NCBI RefSeq assembly: GCF_901709675.1
Contig: NW_023590224.1
Coordinates: forward strand, 186,001-250,000
Source: Syngnathus acus
Lineage: Eukaryota; Chordata; Actinopteri; Syngnathiformes; Syngnathidae
Reading direction: 5' to 3'
Length of the DNA: 64,000 nt
In this document: positions 33,701 through 47,792 of the stretch, one piece after another
How the letters are laid out: each line of letters starts with the position of its first letter
Numbering within the stretch: position 1 is the first letter of the stretch
Translations under genes and position numbers: made by a program
Notes under the pieces: generated by a model
Told to the model about the DNA's origin: nothing
Databases searched by the model: none
Seen by the model: only the letters and a program-made list of their open reading frames with translations

Positions 33701-35484
33701 AACTCGGCACTCTGAAGCACCCAAGAGCGCTTTTAACTAGAAAACGTGCTCAGCTCGTCGAGAAAATGCGCTCTAAGCAATACAATTAAAAATGCTCATA
33801 AAACATAAACCAAACGTTGCAGGTGGTCATTTCTTCATGTGCAGTGATAAACTCGGCACTCTGAAGCACCCAAGAGCGCTTTTTACTTTTCCAACCTAAC
33901 CAGAGTGACGGGAGAGGCACCATCCAGAAAACGTGCTCAGCTCGTCGAGAAAATGCGATTTAAGCAATAAAACTAAAAATGCTTATAAAACATAAACCAA
34001 ACGTTGCAGGTGGTCATTTCTTCATGTGCAGTGATAAACTCGGCACTCTGAAGCACCCAAGAGCGCTTTTTACTTTGCCAACCTAACAAGAGTGACGGGA
34101 GAGGCACCATCCAGAAAACGTGCTCAGCTCGTCGAGAAAATGCGATTTAAGCAATAAAACTAAAAACGCTTATAAAAAATAAACCAAACGTTGCAGGTGG
34201 TCATTTCTGCATGCGCAGTGATAAACTGGGCACTCTGAAGCACCCAAGAGCGCTTTTAACTAGAAAACGTGCTCAGCTCGTCGAGAAAATGCGCTCTAAG
34301 CAATACAATTAAAAATGCTCATAAAACATAAACCAAACGTTGCAGGTGGTCATTTCTTCATGTGCAGTGATAAACTCGGCACTCTGAAGCACCCAAGAGC
34401 GCTTTTTACTTTGCCAACCTAACCAGAGTGACGGGAGAGGCACCATCCAGAAAACGTGCTCAGCTCGTCGAGAAAATGCGATTTAAGCAATAAAACTAAA
34501 AATGCTTATAAAACATAAACCAAACGTTGCAGGTGGTCATTTCTGCATGCGCAGTGATAAACTCGGCACTCTGAAGCACCCAAGAGCGCTTTTTACTAGA
34601 AAACGTGCTCAGCTCGTCGAGAAAATGCGCTCTAAGCAATACAATTAAAAATGCTTATAAAACATAAACCAAACGTTGCAGGTGGTCATTTCTTCATGCG
34701 CAGTGATAAACTCGGCACTCTGAAGCACCCAAGAGCACTTTTTACTTTGCCAACCTAACCAGAGTGACGGGAGAGGCACCATCCAGAAAACGTGCTCAGC
34801 TCATCGAGAAAATGCGATTTAAGCAATAAAACTAAAAATGCTTATAAAACATAAACCAAACGTTGCAGGTGGTCATTTCTGCATGCGCAGTGATAACTCG
34901 GCACTCTGAAGCCCCCAAGAGCACTTTTTACTATGCCAACCTAACCAGAGTGACGGGAGAGGCACCATCCAGAAAACGTGCTCAGCTCGTCGAGAAAATG
35001 CGATTTAAGCAATAAAACAAAAAATGCTTATAAAACATAAACCAAACGTTGCAGGTGGTCATTTCTGCATGCGCAGTGATAAACCCGGCACTCTGAAGCA
35101 CCCAAGAGCGCTTTTTACTAGAAAACGTGCTCAGCTGGTCGAGAACATGCGCTCTAAGCAATACAATTAAAAATGCTTATAAAACATAAACCAAACGTTG
35201 CAGGTGGTCATTTCTTCATGCGCAGTGATAAACTCGGCACTCTGAAGCACCCAAGAGCACTTTTTACTTTGCCAACCTAACCAGAGTGACGGGAGAGGCA
35301 CCATCCAGAAAACGTGCTCAGCTCGTCGAGAAAATGCGATTTAAGCAATAAAACTAAAAATGCTTATAAAACATAAACCAAACGTTGCAGGTTGTCATTT
35401 CTTCATGCGCAGTGATAAACTCCGCACTCTGAAGGACCCAAGAGCGCTTTTTACTATGCCAACTTAACCAGAGTGACGTGAGGC
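30753..35484. repeat. AT satellite block A6
   Basis: Mixed 187 and 149 bp monomers. The last 700 bases copy the end of A5: AGCTCATCG lies 687 bp and GTCGAGAACATG 347 bp before the GC block in both cases. Confidence 0.93.
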
Positions 35485-36378
35485 GACCGGGCGCGGACGC
35501 TAACTCACGCCCGGCAAGAGCGCTCGGAAGGCGGATAGGCTTTCACGGAAGCCCCGCCAGCAGGTCCGCGGGCCAAATAGGGTTCCATAAGGGACCGGGC
35601 GCGGACGCTAACCCACGCCAGGCATGAGAGCTCGGAAGGCGGATAGGCTTTCACGGAGGTCCCGCCAGCCGGTCCGCGGGCCATTTAAGGTCCCATAAGT
35701 GACCGTGCGCGGTCTCTAACTCAGGCCCGGCAGGAGTGCTCGTAGGGCGGATAGGCATTCACGGAGGTCCCGCCAGCCGGTCCGCGGGCCATTTAGGGTC
35801 CCATAACTGACCGGGCGCGGTCTCTAACTCAGGCCCGGCAGGAGTGCTCGGAGGGCGGATAGGCATTCACGGAGGTACCGCCAGCCGGTCCGCGGGCCAT
35901 TTAGGGTCCCATAAGTGACCGTGCGCGGTCTCTAACTCACGCCCGGCAGGAGTGCTCGGAGGGCGGATAGGCTTTCACGGAGTTACCGCCAGCCGGTCCG
36001 CGGGCCATTTAGGGTCCCATAAGTGACCGGGCGCGGTCTCTAACTCACGCCCGGCAGGAGTGCTCGGAGGGCGGATAGGCATTCACGGAGGTACCGCCAG
36101 CCGGTCCGCGGGCCAATTCGGGTCCCGTAAGGGACCGGGCGCGGTCTCTAACTCAGGCCCGGCAGGAGTGCTCGGAGGGCGGATAGGCATTCACGAAGGT
36201 ACCGCCAGCCGGTCCGCGGGCCAATTAGGGTCCCATAAGTGACCGGGCGCGGTCTCTAACCCACGCCCGGCAGGAGTGCTCGGAGGGCGGACAGGCTTTC
36301 ACGGAGCTCCCGCCAGCCGGTCCGCGGGCCAAATAGGGTCCCATAAGGGACCGGGGGCGGACGCTAAACCACGCACTC
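35485..36378. repeat. GC satellite block B6 (type II, about 0.9 kb)
   Basis: Shortest complete GC block, about 8 monomers, with intact diagnostic monomers at both ends. Length changes therefore occur by loss or gain of internal monomers. Confidence 0.94.
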
Positions 36379-39209
36379 AACTCGGCACTCTGAAGCACCC
36401 AAGAGCGCTTTTTACTAGAAAACGTGCTCAGCTCGTCGAGAAAATGCACTCTAAGCAATACAATTAAAAATGCTTATAAAACATAAACCAAACGTTGCAG
36501 GTGGTCATTTCTTCATGTGCAGTGATAAACTCGGCACTCTGAAGCACCCAAGAGCACTTTTTACTTTTCCAACCTAACCAGAGTGACGGGAGAGGCACCA
36601 TCCAGAAAACGTGCTCAGCTCGTCGAGAAAATGCGATTTAAGCAATAAAACTAAAAATGCTTATAAAACATAAACCAAACGTTGCAGGTGGTCATTTCTT
36701 CATGTGCAGTGATAAACTCGGCACTCTGAAGCACCCAAGAGCGCTTTTTACTTTGCCAACCTAACAAGAGTGACGGGAGAGGCACCATCCAGAAAACGTG
36801 CTCAGCTCGTCGAGAAAATGCGATTTAAGCAATAAAACTAAAAATGCTTATAAAAAATAAACCAAACGTTGCAGGTGGTCATTTCTGCATGCGCAGTGAT
36901 AAACTGGGCACTCTGAAGCACCCAAGAGCGCTTTTAACTAGAAAACGTGCTCAGCTCGTCGAGAAAATGCGCTCTAAGCAATACAATTAAAAATGCTCAT
37001 AAAACATAAACCAAACGTTGCAGGTGGTCATTTCTTCATGTGCAGTGATAAACTCGGCACTCTGAAGCACCCAAGAGCGCTTTTTACTTTGCCAACCTAA
37101 CCAGAGTGACGGGAGAGGCACCATCCAGAAAACGTGCTCAGCTCGTCGAGAAAATGCGATTTAAGCAATAAAACTAAAAATGCTTATAAAACATAAACCA
37201 AACGTTGCAGGTGGTCATTTCTGCATGCGCAGTGATAAACTGGGCACTCTGAAGCCCCCAAGAGCACTTTTTACTATGCCAACCTAACCAGAGTGACGGG
37301 AGAGGCACCATCCAGAAAACGTGCTCAGCTCGTCGAGAAAATGCGATTTAAGCAATAAAATTAAAAATGCTTATAAAACATAAACCAAACGTTGCAGGTG
37401 GTCATTTCTTCATGCGCAGTGATAAACTCGGCACTCTGAAGCACCCAAGAGCGCTTTTAACTAGAAAACGTGCTCAGCTCGTCGAGAAAATGCGCTCTAA
37501 GCAATACAATTAAAAATGCTCATAAAACATAAACCAAACGTTGCAGGTGGTCATTTCTTCATGTGCAGTGATAAACTCGGCACTCTGAAGCACCCAAGAG
37601 CGCTTTTTACTTTTCCAACCTAACCAGAGTGACGGGAGAGGCACCATCCAGAAAACGTGCTCAGCTCGTCGAGAAAATGCGATTTAAGCAATAAAACTAA
37701 AAATGCTTATAAAACATAAACCAAACGTTGCAGGTGGTCATTTCTTCATGTGCAGTGATAAACTCGGCACTCTGAACCACCCAAGAGCGCTTTTTACTTT
37801 GCCAACCTAACAAGAGTGACGGGAGAGGCACCATCCAGAAAACGTGCTCAGCTCGTCGAGAAAATGCGATTTAAGCAATAAAACTAAAAATACTTATAAA
37901 ACATAAACCAAACGTTGCAGGTGGTCATTTCTGCATGCGCAGTGATAAACTGGGCACTCTGAAGCACCCAAGAGCGCTTTTAACTAGAAAACGTGCTCAG
38001 CTCGTCGAGAAAATGCGCTCTAAGCAATACAATTAAAAATGCTCATAAAACATAAACCAAACGTTGCAGGTGGTCATTTCTTCATGTGCAGTGATAAACT
38101 CGGCACTCTGAAGCACCCAAGAGCGCTTTTTACTTTGCCAACCTAACCAGAGTGACGGGAAAGGCACCATCCAGAAAACGTGCTCAACTCGTCGAGAAAA
38201 TGCGATTTAAGCAATAAAACTAAAAATGCTTATAAAACATAAACCAAACGTTGCAGGTGGTCATTTCTGCATGCGCAGTGATAAACTGGGCACTCTGAAG
38301 CCCCCAAGAGCACTTTTTACTATGCCAACCTAACCAGAGTGACGGGAGAGGCACCATCCAGAAAACGTGCTCAGCTCGTCGAGAAAATGCGATTTAAGCA
38401 ATAAAACAAAAAATGCTTATAAAACATAAACCAAACGTTGCAGGTGGTCATTTCTGCATGCGCAGTGATAAACTCGGCACTCTGAAGCACCCAAGAGCGC
38501 TTTTTACTAGAAAACGTGCTCAGCTCGTCGAGAAAATGCGCTCTAAGCAATACAATTAAAAATGCTTATAAAACATAAACCAAACGTTGCAGGTGGTCAT
38601 TTCTGCATGCGCAGTGATAAACTGGGCACTCTGAAGCCCCCAAGAGCACTTTTTACTATGCCAACCTAACCAGAGTGACGGGAGAGGCACCATCCAGAAA
38701 ACGTGCTCAGCTCGTCGAGAAAATGCGATTTAAGCAATAAAACTAAAAATGCTTATAAAACATAAACCAAACGTTGCAGGTGGTCATTTCTGCATGCGCA
38801 GTGATAAACTCGGCACTCTGAAGCACCCAAGAGCGCTTTTTACTAGAAAACGTGCTCAGCTCGTCGAGAAAATGCGCTCTAAGCAATACAATTAAAAATG
38901 CTTATAAAACATAAACCAAACGTTGCAGGTGGTCATTTCTTCATGCGCAGTGATAAACTCGGCACTCTGAAGCACCCAAGAGCACTTTTTACTTTGCCAA
39001 CCTAACCAGAGTGGCGGGAGAGGCACCATCCAGAAAACGTGCTCAGCTCGTCGAGAAAATGCGATTTAAGCAATAAAACTAAAAATGCTTATAAAACATA
39101 AACCAAACGTTGCAGGTTGTCATTTCTTCATGCGCAGTGATAAACTCCGCACTCTGAAGGACCCAAGAGCGCTTTTTACTATGCCAACTTAACCAGAGTG
39201 ACGTGAGGC
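36379..39209. repeat. AT satellite block A7
   Basis: Monomers carrying CTTTTCCAACC, CTAACAAGAG and TTTTAACTAG variants recur in an order similar to that in A6 and A8. Confidence 0.93.
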
Positions 39210-40212
39210 GACCGGGCGCGGACGCTAACTCACGCCCGGCAAGAGCGCTCGGAAGGCGGATAGGCTTTCACGGAAGCCCCGCCAGCAGGTCCGCGGGCCA
39301 AATAGGGTTCCATAAGGGACCGGGCACGGACGCTAACCCACGCCAGGCATGAGAGCTCGGAAGGCGGATAGGCTTTCACGGAGGTCCCGCCAGCCGGTCC
39401 GCGGGCCATTTAAGGTCTCATAAGTGACCGTGCGCGGTCTCTAACTCAGGCCCGGCAGGAGTGCTCGTAGGGCGGATAGGCATTCACGGATGTCCCGCCA
39501 GGCGGTCCGCGGGCCATTTAGGGTCCCATAACTGACCGGGCGCGGTCTCTAACTCAGGCCCGGCAGGAGTGCTCGGAGGGCGGATAGGCATTCATGGAGG
39601 TCCCGCCAGCCGGTCCGCGGGCCATTTAGGGTCCCATAACTGACCGGGCGCGGTCTCTAAGTCAGGCCCGGCAGGAGTGCTCGGAGGGCGGATAGGCATT
39701 CACGGATGTCCCGCCAGCCGGTCCGCGGGCTATTTAGGGTCCCATAACTGACCGGGCGCGGTCTCTAACTCAGGCCCGGCAGGAGTGCTCGGAGGGCGGA
39801 TAGGCATTCACGGAGGTCCCGCCAGCCGGTCCGCGGGCCATTTAGGGTCCCATAAGTGACCGGGCGCGGTCTCTAACTCACGCCCGGCAGGAGTGCTCGG
39901 AGGGCGGATAGGCATTCACGGAGGTACCGCCAGCCGGTCCGCGGGCCAATTAGGGTCCCGTAAGGGACCGGGCGCGGTCTCTAACTCAGGCCCGGCAGGA
40001 GTGCTCGGAGGGCGGATAGGCATTCACGAAGGTACCGCCAGCCGGTCCGCGGGCCAATTAGGGTCCCATAAGTGACCGGGCGCGGTCTCTAACCCACGCC
40101 CGGCAGGAGTGCTCGGAGGGCGGACAGGCTTTCACGGAGCTCCCGCCAGCCGGTCCGCGGGCCAAATAGGGTGCCATAAGGGACCGGGGGCGGACGCTAA
40201 ACCACGCACTCA
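39210..40212. repeat. GC satellite block B7 (type II, about 1.0 kb)
   Basis: About 9 monomers, closest to B5 by shared variants (ATTCATGGAGG, GGATGTCCC). Confidence 0.94.
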
Positions 40213-41599
40213 ACTCGGCACTCTGAAGCACCCAAGAGCGCTTTTTACTAGAAAACGTGCTCAGCTCGTCGAGAAAATGCACTCTAAGCAATACAATTAA
40301 AAATGCTTATAAAACATAAACCAAACGTTGCAGGTGGTCATTTCTTCATGTGCAGTGATAAACTCGGCACTCTGAAGCACCCAAGAGCGCTTTTAACTAG
40401 AAAACGTGCTCAGCTCGTCGAGAAAATGCACTCTAAGCAATACAATTAAAAATGCTCATAAAACATAAACCAAACGTTGCAGGTGGTCATTTCTTCATGT
40501 GCAGTGATAAACTCGGCACTCTGAAGCACCCAAGAGCGCTTTTTACTTTTCCAACCTAACCAGAGTGACGGGAGAGGCACCATCCAGAAAACGTGCTCAG
40601 CTCGTCGAGAAAATGCGATTTAAGCAATAAAACTAAAAATGCTTATAAAACATAAACCAAACGTTGCAGGTGGTCATTTCTTCATGTGCAGTGATAAACT
40701 CGGCACTCTGAAGCACCCAAGAGCGCTTTTTACTTTGCCAACCTAACAAGAGTGACGGGAGAGGCACCATCCAGAAAACGTGCTCAGCTCGTCGAGAAAA
40801 TGCGATTTAAGCAATAAAACTAAAAATGCTTATAAAACATAAACCAAACGTTGCAGGTGGTCATTTCTGCATGCGCAGTGATAAACTGGGCACTCTGAAG
40901 CACCCAAGAGCGCTTTTAACTAGAAAACGTGCTCAGCTCGTCGAGAAAATGCGCTCTAAGCAATACAATTAAAAATGCTCATAAAACATAAACCAAACGT
41001 TGCAGGTGGTCATTTCTTCATGTGCAGTGATAAACTCGGCACTCTGAAGCACCCAAGAGCGCTTTTTACTTTGCCAACCGAACCAGAGTGACGGGAGAGG
41101 CACCATCCAGAAAACGTGCTCAGCTCGTCGAGAAAATGCGATTTAAGCAATAAAATTAAAAATGCTTATAAAACATAAACCAAACGTTGCAGGTGGTCAT
41201 TTCTGCATGCGCAGTGATAAACTGGGCACTCTGAAGCACCCAAGAGCGCTTTTAACTAGAAAACGTGCTCAGCTCGTCGAGAAAATGCGCTCTAAGCAAT
41301 ACAATTAAAAATGCTCATAAAACATAAACCAAACGTTGCAGGTGGTCATTTCTTCATGTGCAGTGATAAACTCGGCACTCTGAAGCACCCAAGAGCGCTT
41401 TTTACTTTTCCAACCTAACCAGAGTGACGGGAGAGGCACCATCCAGAAAACGTGCTCAGCTCGTCGAGAAAATGCGATTTAAGCAATAAAACTAAAAATG
41501 CTTATAAAACATAAACCAAACGTTGCAGGTGGTCATTTCTTCATGTGCAGTGATAAACTCGGCACTCTGAAGCACCCAAGAGCGCTTTTTACTTTGCCA

Positions 41600-44500
41600 A
41601 CCTAACAAGAGTGACGGGAGAGGCACCACCCAACAAACGTGCTCAGCTCGTCGAGAAAATGCGCTCTAAGCAATACAATTAAAAATGCTCATAAAATATA
41701 AACCAAACGTTGCAGGTGGTCATTTCTTCATGTGCAGTGATAAACTCGGCACTCTGAAGCACCCAAGAGCGCTTTTTACTTTTCCAACCTAACCAGAGTG
41801 ACGGGAGAGGCACCATCCAGAAAACGTGCTCAGCTCGTCGAGAAAATGCGATTTGAGCAATAAAACTAAAAATGCTTATAAAACATAAACCAAACGTTGC
41901 AGGTGGTCATTTCTTCATGTGCAGTGATAAACTCGGCACTCTGAAGCACCCAAGAGCGCTTTTTAATTTGCCAACCTAACAAGAGTGACGGGAGAGGCAC
42001 CATCCAGAAAACGTGCTCAGCTCGTCGAGAAAATGCGATTTAAGCAATAAAACTAAAAATGCTTATAAAACATAAACCAAACGTTGCAGGTGGTCATTTC
42101 TGCATGCGCAGTAATAAACCCGGCACTCTGAAGCACCCAAGAGCGCTTTTTACTAGAAAACGTGCTCAGCTCGTCGAGAACATGCGCTCTAAGCAATACA
42201 ATTAAAAATGCTTATAAAACATAAACCAAACGTTGCAGGTGGTCATTTCTTCATGCGCAGTGATAAACTCGGCACTCTGAAGCACCCAAGAGCACTTTTT
42301 ACTTTGCCAACCTAACCAGAGTGACGGGAGAGGCACCATCCAGAAAACGTGCTCAGCTCGTCGAGAAAATGCGATTTAAGCAATAAAACTAAAAATGCTT
42401 ATAAAACATAAACCAAACGTTGCAGGTGGTCATTTCTTCATGTGCAGTGATAAACTCGGCACTCTGAAGCACCCAAGAGCGCTTTTAACTAGAAAACGTG
42501 CTCAGCTCGTCGAGAAAATGCGCTCTAAGCAATACAATTAAAAATGCTCATAAAACATAAACCAAACGTTGCAGGTGGTCATTTCTTCATGTGCAGTGAT
42601 AAACTCGGCACTCTGAAGCACCCAAGAGCGCTTTTTACTTTTCCAACCTAACCAGAGTGACGGGAGAGGCACCATCCAGAAAACGTGCTCAGCTCGTCGA
42701 GAAAATGCGATTTAAGCAATAAAACTAAAAATGCTTATAAAACATAAACCAAACGTTGCAGGTGGTCATTTCTGCATGCGCAGTGATAAACTGGGCACTC
42801 TGAAGCACCCAAGAGCGCTTTTAACTAGAAAACGTGCTCAGCTCGTCGAGAAAATGCGCTCTAAGCAATACAATTAAAAATGCTCATAAAACATAAACCA
42901 AACGTTGCAGGTGGTCATTTCTTCATGTGCAGTGATAAACTCGGCACTCTGAAGCACCCAAGAGCGCTTTTTACTTTGCCAACTTAACCAGAGTGACGGG
43001 AGAGGCACCATCCAGAAAACGTGCTCAGCTCGTCGAGAAAATGCGCTCTAAGCAATACAATTAAAAATGCTTATAAAACATAAACCAAACGTTGCAGGTG
43101 GTCATTTCTTCATGCGCAGTGATAAACTCGGCACTCTGAAGCACCCAAGAGCACTTTTTACTTTGCCAACCTAACCAGAGTGACGGGAGAGGCACCATCC
43201 AGAAAACGTGCTCAGCTCATCGAGAAAATGCGATTTAAGCAATAAAACTAAAAATGCTTATAAAACATAAACCAAACGTTGCAGGTGGTCATTTCTGCAT
43301 GCGCAGTGATAACTCGGCACTCTGAAGCCCCCAAGAGCACTTTTTACTATGCCAACCTAACCAGAGTGATGGGAGAGGCACCATCCAGAAAACGTGCTCA
43401 GCTCGTCGAGAAAATGCGATTTAAGCAATAAAACAAAAAATGCTCATAAAACATAAACCAAACGTTGCAGGTGGTCATTTCTGCATGCGCAGTGATAAAC
43501 TGGGCACTCTGAAGCCCCCAAGAGCACTTTTTACTATGCCAACCTAACCAGAGTGACGGGAGAGGCACCATCCAGAAAACGTGCTCAGCTCGTCGAGAAA
43601 ATGCGATTTAAGCAATAAAACAAAAAATGCTTATAAAACATAAACCAAACGTTGCAGGTGGTCATTTCTGCATGCGCAGTGATAAACTCGGCACTCTGAA
43701 GCACCCAAGAGCGCTTTTTACTAGAAAACGTGCTCAGCTCGTCGAGAAAATGCGCTCTAAGCAATACAATTAAAAATGCTTATAAAACATAAACCAAACG
43801 TTGCAGGTGGTCATTTCTGCATGCGCAGTGATAAACTGGGCACTCTGAAGCACCCAAGAGCGCTTTTTACTAGAAAACGTGCTCAGCTCGTCGAGAACAT
43901 GCGCTCTAAGCAATACAATTAAAAATGCTTATAAAACATAAACCAAACGTTGCAGGTGGTCATTTCTTCATGCGCAGTGATAAACTCGGCACTCTGAAGC
44001 ACCCAAGAGCGCTTTTAACTAGAAAACGTGCTCAGCTCGTCGAGAAAATGCGCTCTAAGCAATACAATTAAAAATGCTCATAAAACATAAACCAAACGTT
44101 GCAGGTGGTCATTTCTTCATGTGCAGTGATAAACTCGGCACTCTGAAGCACCCAAGAGCGCTTTTTACTTTTCCAACCTAACCAGAGTGACGGGAGAGGC
44201 ACCATCCAGAAAACGTGCTCAGCTCGTCGAGAAAATGCGATTTAAGCAATAAAACTAAAAATGCTTATAAAACATAAACCAAACGTTGCAGGTTGTCATT
44301 TCTTCATGTGCAGTGATAAACTCGGCACTCTGAAGCACCCAAGAGCGCTTTTTACTTTGCCAACCTAACAAGAGTGACGGGAGAGGCACCACCCAACAAA
44401 CGTGCTCAGCTCGTCGAGAAAATGCGCTCTAAGCAATACAATTAAAAATGCTCATAAAATATAAACCAAACGTTGCAGGTGGTCATTTCTTCATGTGCAG

Positions 44501-45790
44501 TGATAAACTCGGCACTCTGAAGCACCCAAGAGCGCTTTTTACTTTTCCAACCTAACCAGAGTGACGGGAGAGGCACCATCCAGAAAACGTGCTCAGCTCG
44601 TCGAGAAAATGCGATTTGAGCAATAAAACTAAAAATGCTTATAAAACATAAACCAAACGTTGCAGGTGGTCATTTCTTCATGTGCAGTGATAAACTCGGC
44701 ACTCTGAAGCACCCAAGAGCGCTTTTTAATTTGCCAACCTAACAAGAGTGACGGGAGAGGCACCATCCAGAAAACGTGCTCAGCTCGTCGAGAAAATGCG
44801 ATTTAAGCAATAAAACTAAAAATGCTTATAAAACATAAACCAAACGTTGCAGGTGGTCATTTCTGCATGCGCAGTAATAAACCCGGCACTCTGAAGCACC
44901 CAAGAGCGCTTTTTACTAGAAAACGTGCTCAGCTCGTCGAGAACATGCGCTCTAAGCAATACAATTAAAAATGCTTATAAAACATAAACCAAACGTTGCA
45001 GGTGGTCATTTCTTCATGCGCAGTGATAAACTCGGCACTCTGAAGCACCCAAGAGCACTTTTTACTTTGCCAACCTAACCAGAGTGACGGGAGAGGCACC
45101 ATCCAGAAAACGTGCTCAGCTCGTCGAGAAAATGCGATTTAAGCAATAAAACTAAAAATGCTTATAAAACATAAACCAAACGTTGCAGGTGGTCATTTCT
45201 TCATGTGCAGTGATAAACTCGGCACTCTGAAGCACCCAAGAGCGCTTTTAACTAGAAAACGTGCTCAGCTCGTCGAGAAAATGCGCTCTAAGCAATACAA
45301 TTAAAAATGCTCATAAAACATAAACCAAACGTTGCAGGTGGTCATTTCTTCATGTGCAGTGGTAAACTCGGCACTCTGAAGCACCCAAGAGCGCTTTTTA
45401 CTTTTCCAACCTAACCAGAGTGACGGGAGAGGCACCATCCAGAAAACGTGCTCAGCTCGTCGAGAAAATGCGATTTAAGCAATAAAACTAAAAATGCTTA
45501 TAAAACATAAACCAAACGTTGCAGGTGGTCATTTCTGCATGCGCAGTGATAAACTGGGCACTCTGAAGCACCCAAGAGCGCTTTTAACTAGAAAACGTGC
45601 TCAGCTCGTCGAGAAAATGCGCTCTAAGCAATACAATTAAAAATGCTCATAAAACATAAACCAAACGTTGCAGGTGGTCATTTCTTCATGTGCAGTGATA
45701 AACTCGGCACTCTGAAGCACCCAAGAGCGCTTTTTACTTTGCCAACTTAACCAGAGTGACGGGAGAGGCACCATCCAGAAAACGTGCTCA
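41600..45790. repeat. Duplicated AT satellite segments offset by 2763 bp
   Basis: Private variants recur at exactly 2763 bp: CAACAAACGT at 41631 and 44394, ATAAAATATA at 41691 and 44454, ATTTGAGCAA at 41851 and 44614, GTAATAAACC at 42111 and 44874, AACTTAACCA at 42981 and 45744. Similarity ends near 43.03 and 45.79 kb, so at least 1.4 kb is duplicated with different sequence between the copies. Confidence 0.9.
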
Positions 45791-46546
45791 GCTCGTCGAG
45801 AAAATGCGATTTAAGCAATAAAACTAAAAATGCTTATAAAACATAAACCAAACGTTGCAGGTGGTCATTTCTGCATGCGCAGTGATAAACTGGGCACTCT
45901 GAAGCCCCCAAGAGCACTTTTTACTATGCCAACCTAACCAGAGTGACGGGAGAGGCACCATCCAGAAAACGTGCTCAGCTCGTCGAGAAAATGCGATTTA
46001 AGCAATAAAACAAAAAATGCTTATAAAACATAAACCAAACGTTGCAGGTGGTCATTTCTGCATGCGCAGTGATAAACCCGGCACTCTGAAGCACCCAAGA
46101 GCGCTTTTTACTAGAAAACGTGCTCAGCTCGTCGAGAAAATGCGCTCTAAGCAATACAATTAAAAATGCTTATAAAACATAAACCAAACGTTGCAGGTGG
46201 TCATTTCTTCATGCGCAGTGATAAACTGGGCACTCTGAAGCCCCCAAGAGCACTTTTTACTATGCCAACCTAACCAGAGTGACGGGAGAGGCACCATCCA
46301 GAAAACGTGCTCAGCTCGTCGAGAAAATGCGATTTAAGCAATAAAACAAAAAATGCTTATAAAACATAAACCAAACGTTGCAGGTGGTCATTTCTGCATG
46401 CGCAGTGATAAACCCGGCACTCTGAAGCACCCAAGAGCGCTTTTTACTAGAAAACGTGCTCAGCTCGTCGAGAAAATGCGCTCTAAGCAATACAATTAAA
46501 AATGCTTATAAAACATAAACCAAACGTTGCAGGTGGTCATTTCTTC

Positions 46547-46550
46547 ATGC
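46547..46550. other. Target site duplication, left copy (ATGC)
   Basis: The satellite reads CATTTCTTCATGCGCAGTG elsewhere. Here it stops after ATGC, the LTR begins, and ATGC is repeated after the second LTR at 54946-54949. A 4 bp duplication suits a retroviral integrase. Confidence 0.93.
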
Positions 46551-47000
46551 TGTCGAGTGGCATGGTGGTACAGATGGTGTAAAATTAGGTATTGAATTTG
46601 GCCCAGGCACATTGGCTATCCCAAAACATGTCGTAGTTCAAAATTTCACCAGGAGATGGTGTTAAAGCTTGACATAGGGGTGACCAGATGGAAATTAACA
46701 AATCTAATCAATTAAATTGTTAGCAATTGGGAAGACACGACCTGTTCAAACACGTAGCAACGCACAATTTTGGAATAAGAGTTTGCTATGCCATAATTTT
46801 AAGATGTAACAGCTTAAGCAATATCCATATATGTGTTTAAGTTGGAGGAACCCATTATTGTGTTAGGTACTATTATGTGACAAGATATATGTGATTCATG
46901 TTGCAATGTTTTGTCCAACCTGTATTTAACATTGGTGTTCCATCCATACCTGAATGTATTAAGTTGAAGAGGAGACATTAAGGGCTATATACTAAATGCC

Positions 47001-47376
47001 AGAACGAGCAAAACAGGAAACACCTATTAAGGGTGATTGCTGCTTGAAGCAAGGTTGCCAAGACAACCGAGGGGCACCCACGTATTCCGGTGGGGTAATT
47101 CCGGTGAGGTAATTCTGATGAGGTAATGCCGGAACGAGCAAAACAGGAAACACCAATTAAGGGTGATTGCTGCTTGAAGCAAGGTTGCCAGGACAACCAA
47201 GGTACACCCACGTATTCCGGTGAGGTAATTCCGATGAGGTAATGCCGGAACGAGCAAAACAGGAAACACCTATTAAGGGTGATTGCTGCTTGAAGCAAGG
47301 TTGTCAGGACAACCGAGGTGCACCCACGTATTCCGGTGGGGTAATTCCGATGAGGTAATTCCGATGAGGTAATGCC
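47001..47376 (+). repeat. Three tandem repeats in U3 of the 5' LTR
   Basis: Units start at 47001, 47131 and 47247 (130, 116 and 130 bp), each with GAACGAGCAAAACAGGAAAC and a CACGTATTCCGGTG segment, ending just before the TATA box. Their place suggests enhancer repeats. Open frames read antisense through them are not genes. Confidence 0.9.
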
Positions 47377-47383
47377 AAAAGCA

Positions 47384-47390
47384 TATAAAT
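47384..47390 (+). promoter_or_regulatory. TATA box of the 5' LTR
   Basis: TATAAAT directly after the tandem repeats. Transcription should start near 47410-47420, in the GC-rich stretch. Confidence 0.75.
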
Positions 47391-47425
47391 ATGAGGCCCG
47401 GACACAGAACGGCGCGCTCCTCCTC

Positions 47426-47470
47426 CCCAGTCGGGGCGGCGCTTCTCCGAAAACACGGCGATGGCCGTGT
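47426..47470 (+). other. Predicted hairpins near the 5' end of the LTR transcript
   Basis: CCCC-AGTC-GGGG is followed by ACACGGC (47453-47459) pairing with GCCGTGT (47464-47470) around a 4-base loop. Both lie within about 60 nt of the expected start site. They could act in packaging, regulation or translation; the role is unknown. Confidence 0.45.
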
Positions 47471-47786
47471 CGCTGCCCGGACTAAAAGAACGAAGATGGA
47501 CTTTGCATTCTTTTTCAGATTGAACCAAAATCTACTAAGATGAATTTCCAGAGTCTTCGAATTGGACTTTGTCAAATTTTAAGCTTCGAGGAAGGCAGAA
47601 GAGACAGCCGCGGGGGCAGAAAGGAGAAGTCGCCAATTTTACTTTTTAGGCTAGGCTCCTCACGGCCAGACCTTTCCTCTTTTTTTTAAACAGAATTCGG
47701 ATTTTGGAACAAAGGAGAGCCGATCACTCGACTTGTTCAACCAAATAGGATTTTAGACCTTTAGTCTCCTCTTTTGTTCTGTGTGG

Positions 47787-47792
47787 GTGAGT
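47787..47792 (+). promoter_or_regulatory. Candidate splice donor inside the LTR
   Basis: GTGTGG followed by GTGAGT is a near-consensus donor about 370 nt downstream of the expected start. Spumaviruses also have their main donor within the LTR transcript, unlike most retroviruses. Confidence 0.5.

Larger units (their letters stand above)
40213..46550. repeat. AT satellite block A8, interrupted by the LTR element
   Basis: 6.3 kb of AT monomers up to the insertion point. Two long stretches repeat at an offset of 2763 bp. If the LTR element is removed, this block is continuous with A9. Confidence 0.94.

Noticed and set aside
9537-46550. CRISPR-like regular repeats
   Set aside because: Repeats are contiguous 108, 149 or 187 bp monomers without unique spacers, and the sequence is eukaryotic satellite.
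46978-47575. Antisense frames of 74-106 codons in the LTRs
   Set aside because: They are translations of the three tandem U3 repeats and the leader, and appear in both LTRs only because the LTRs are identical.
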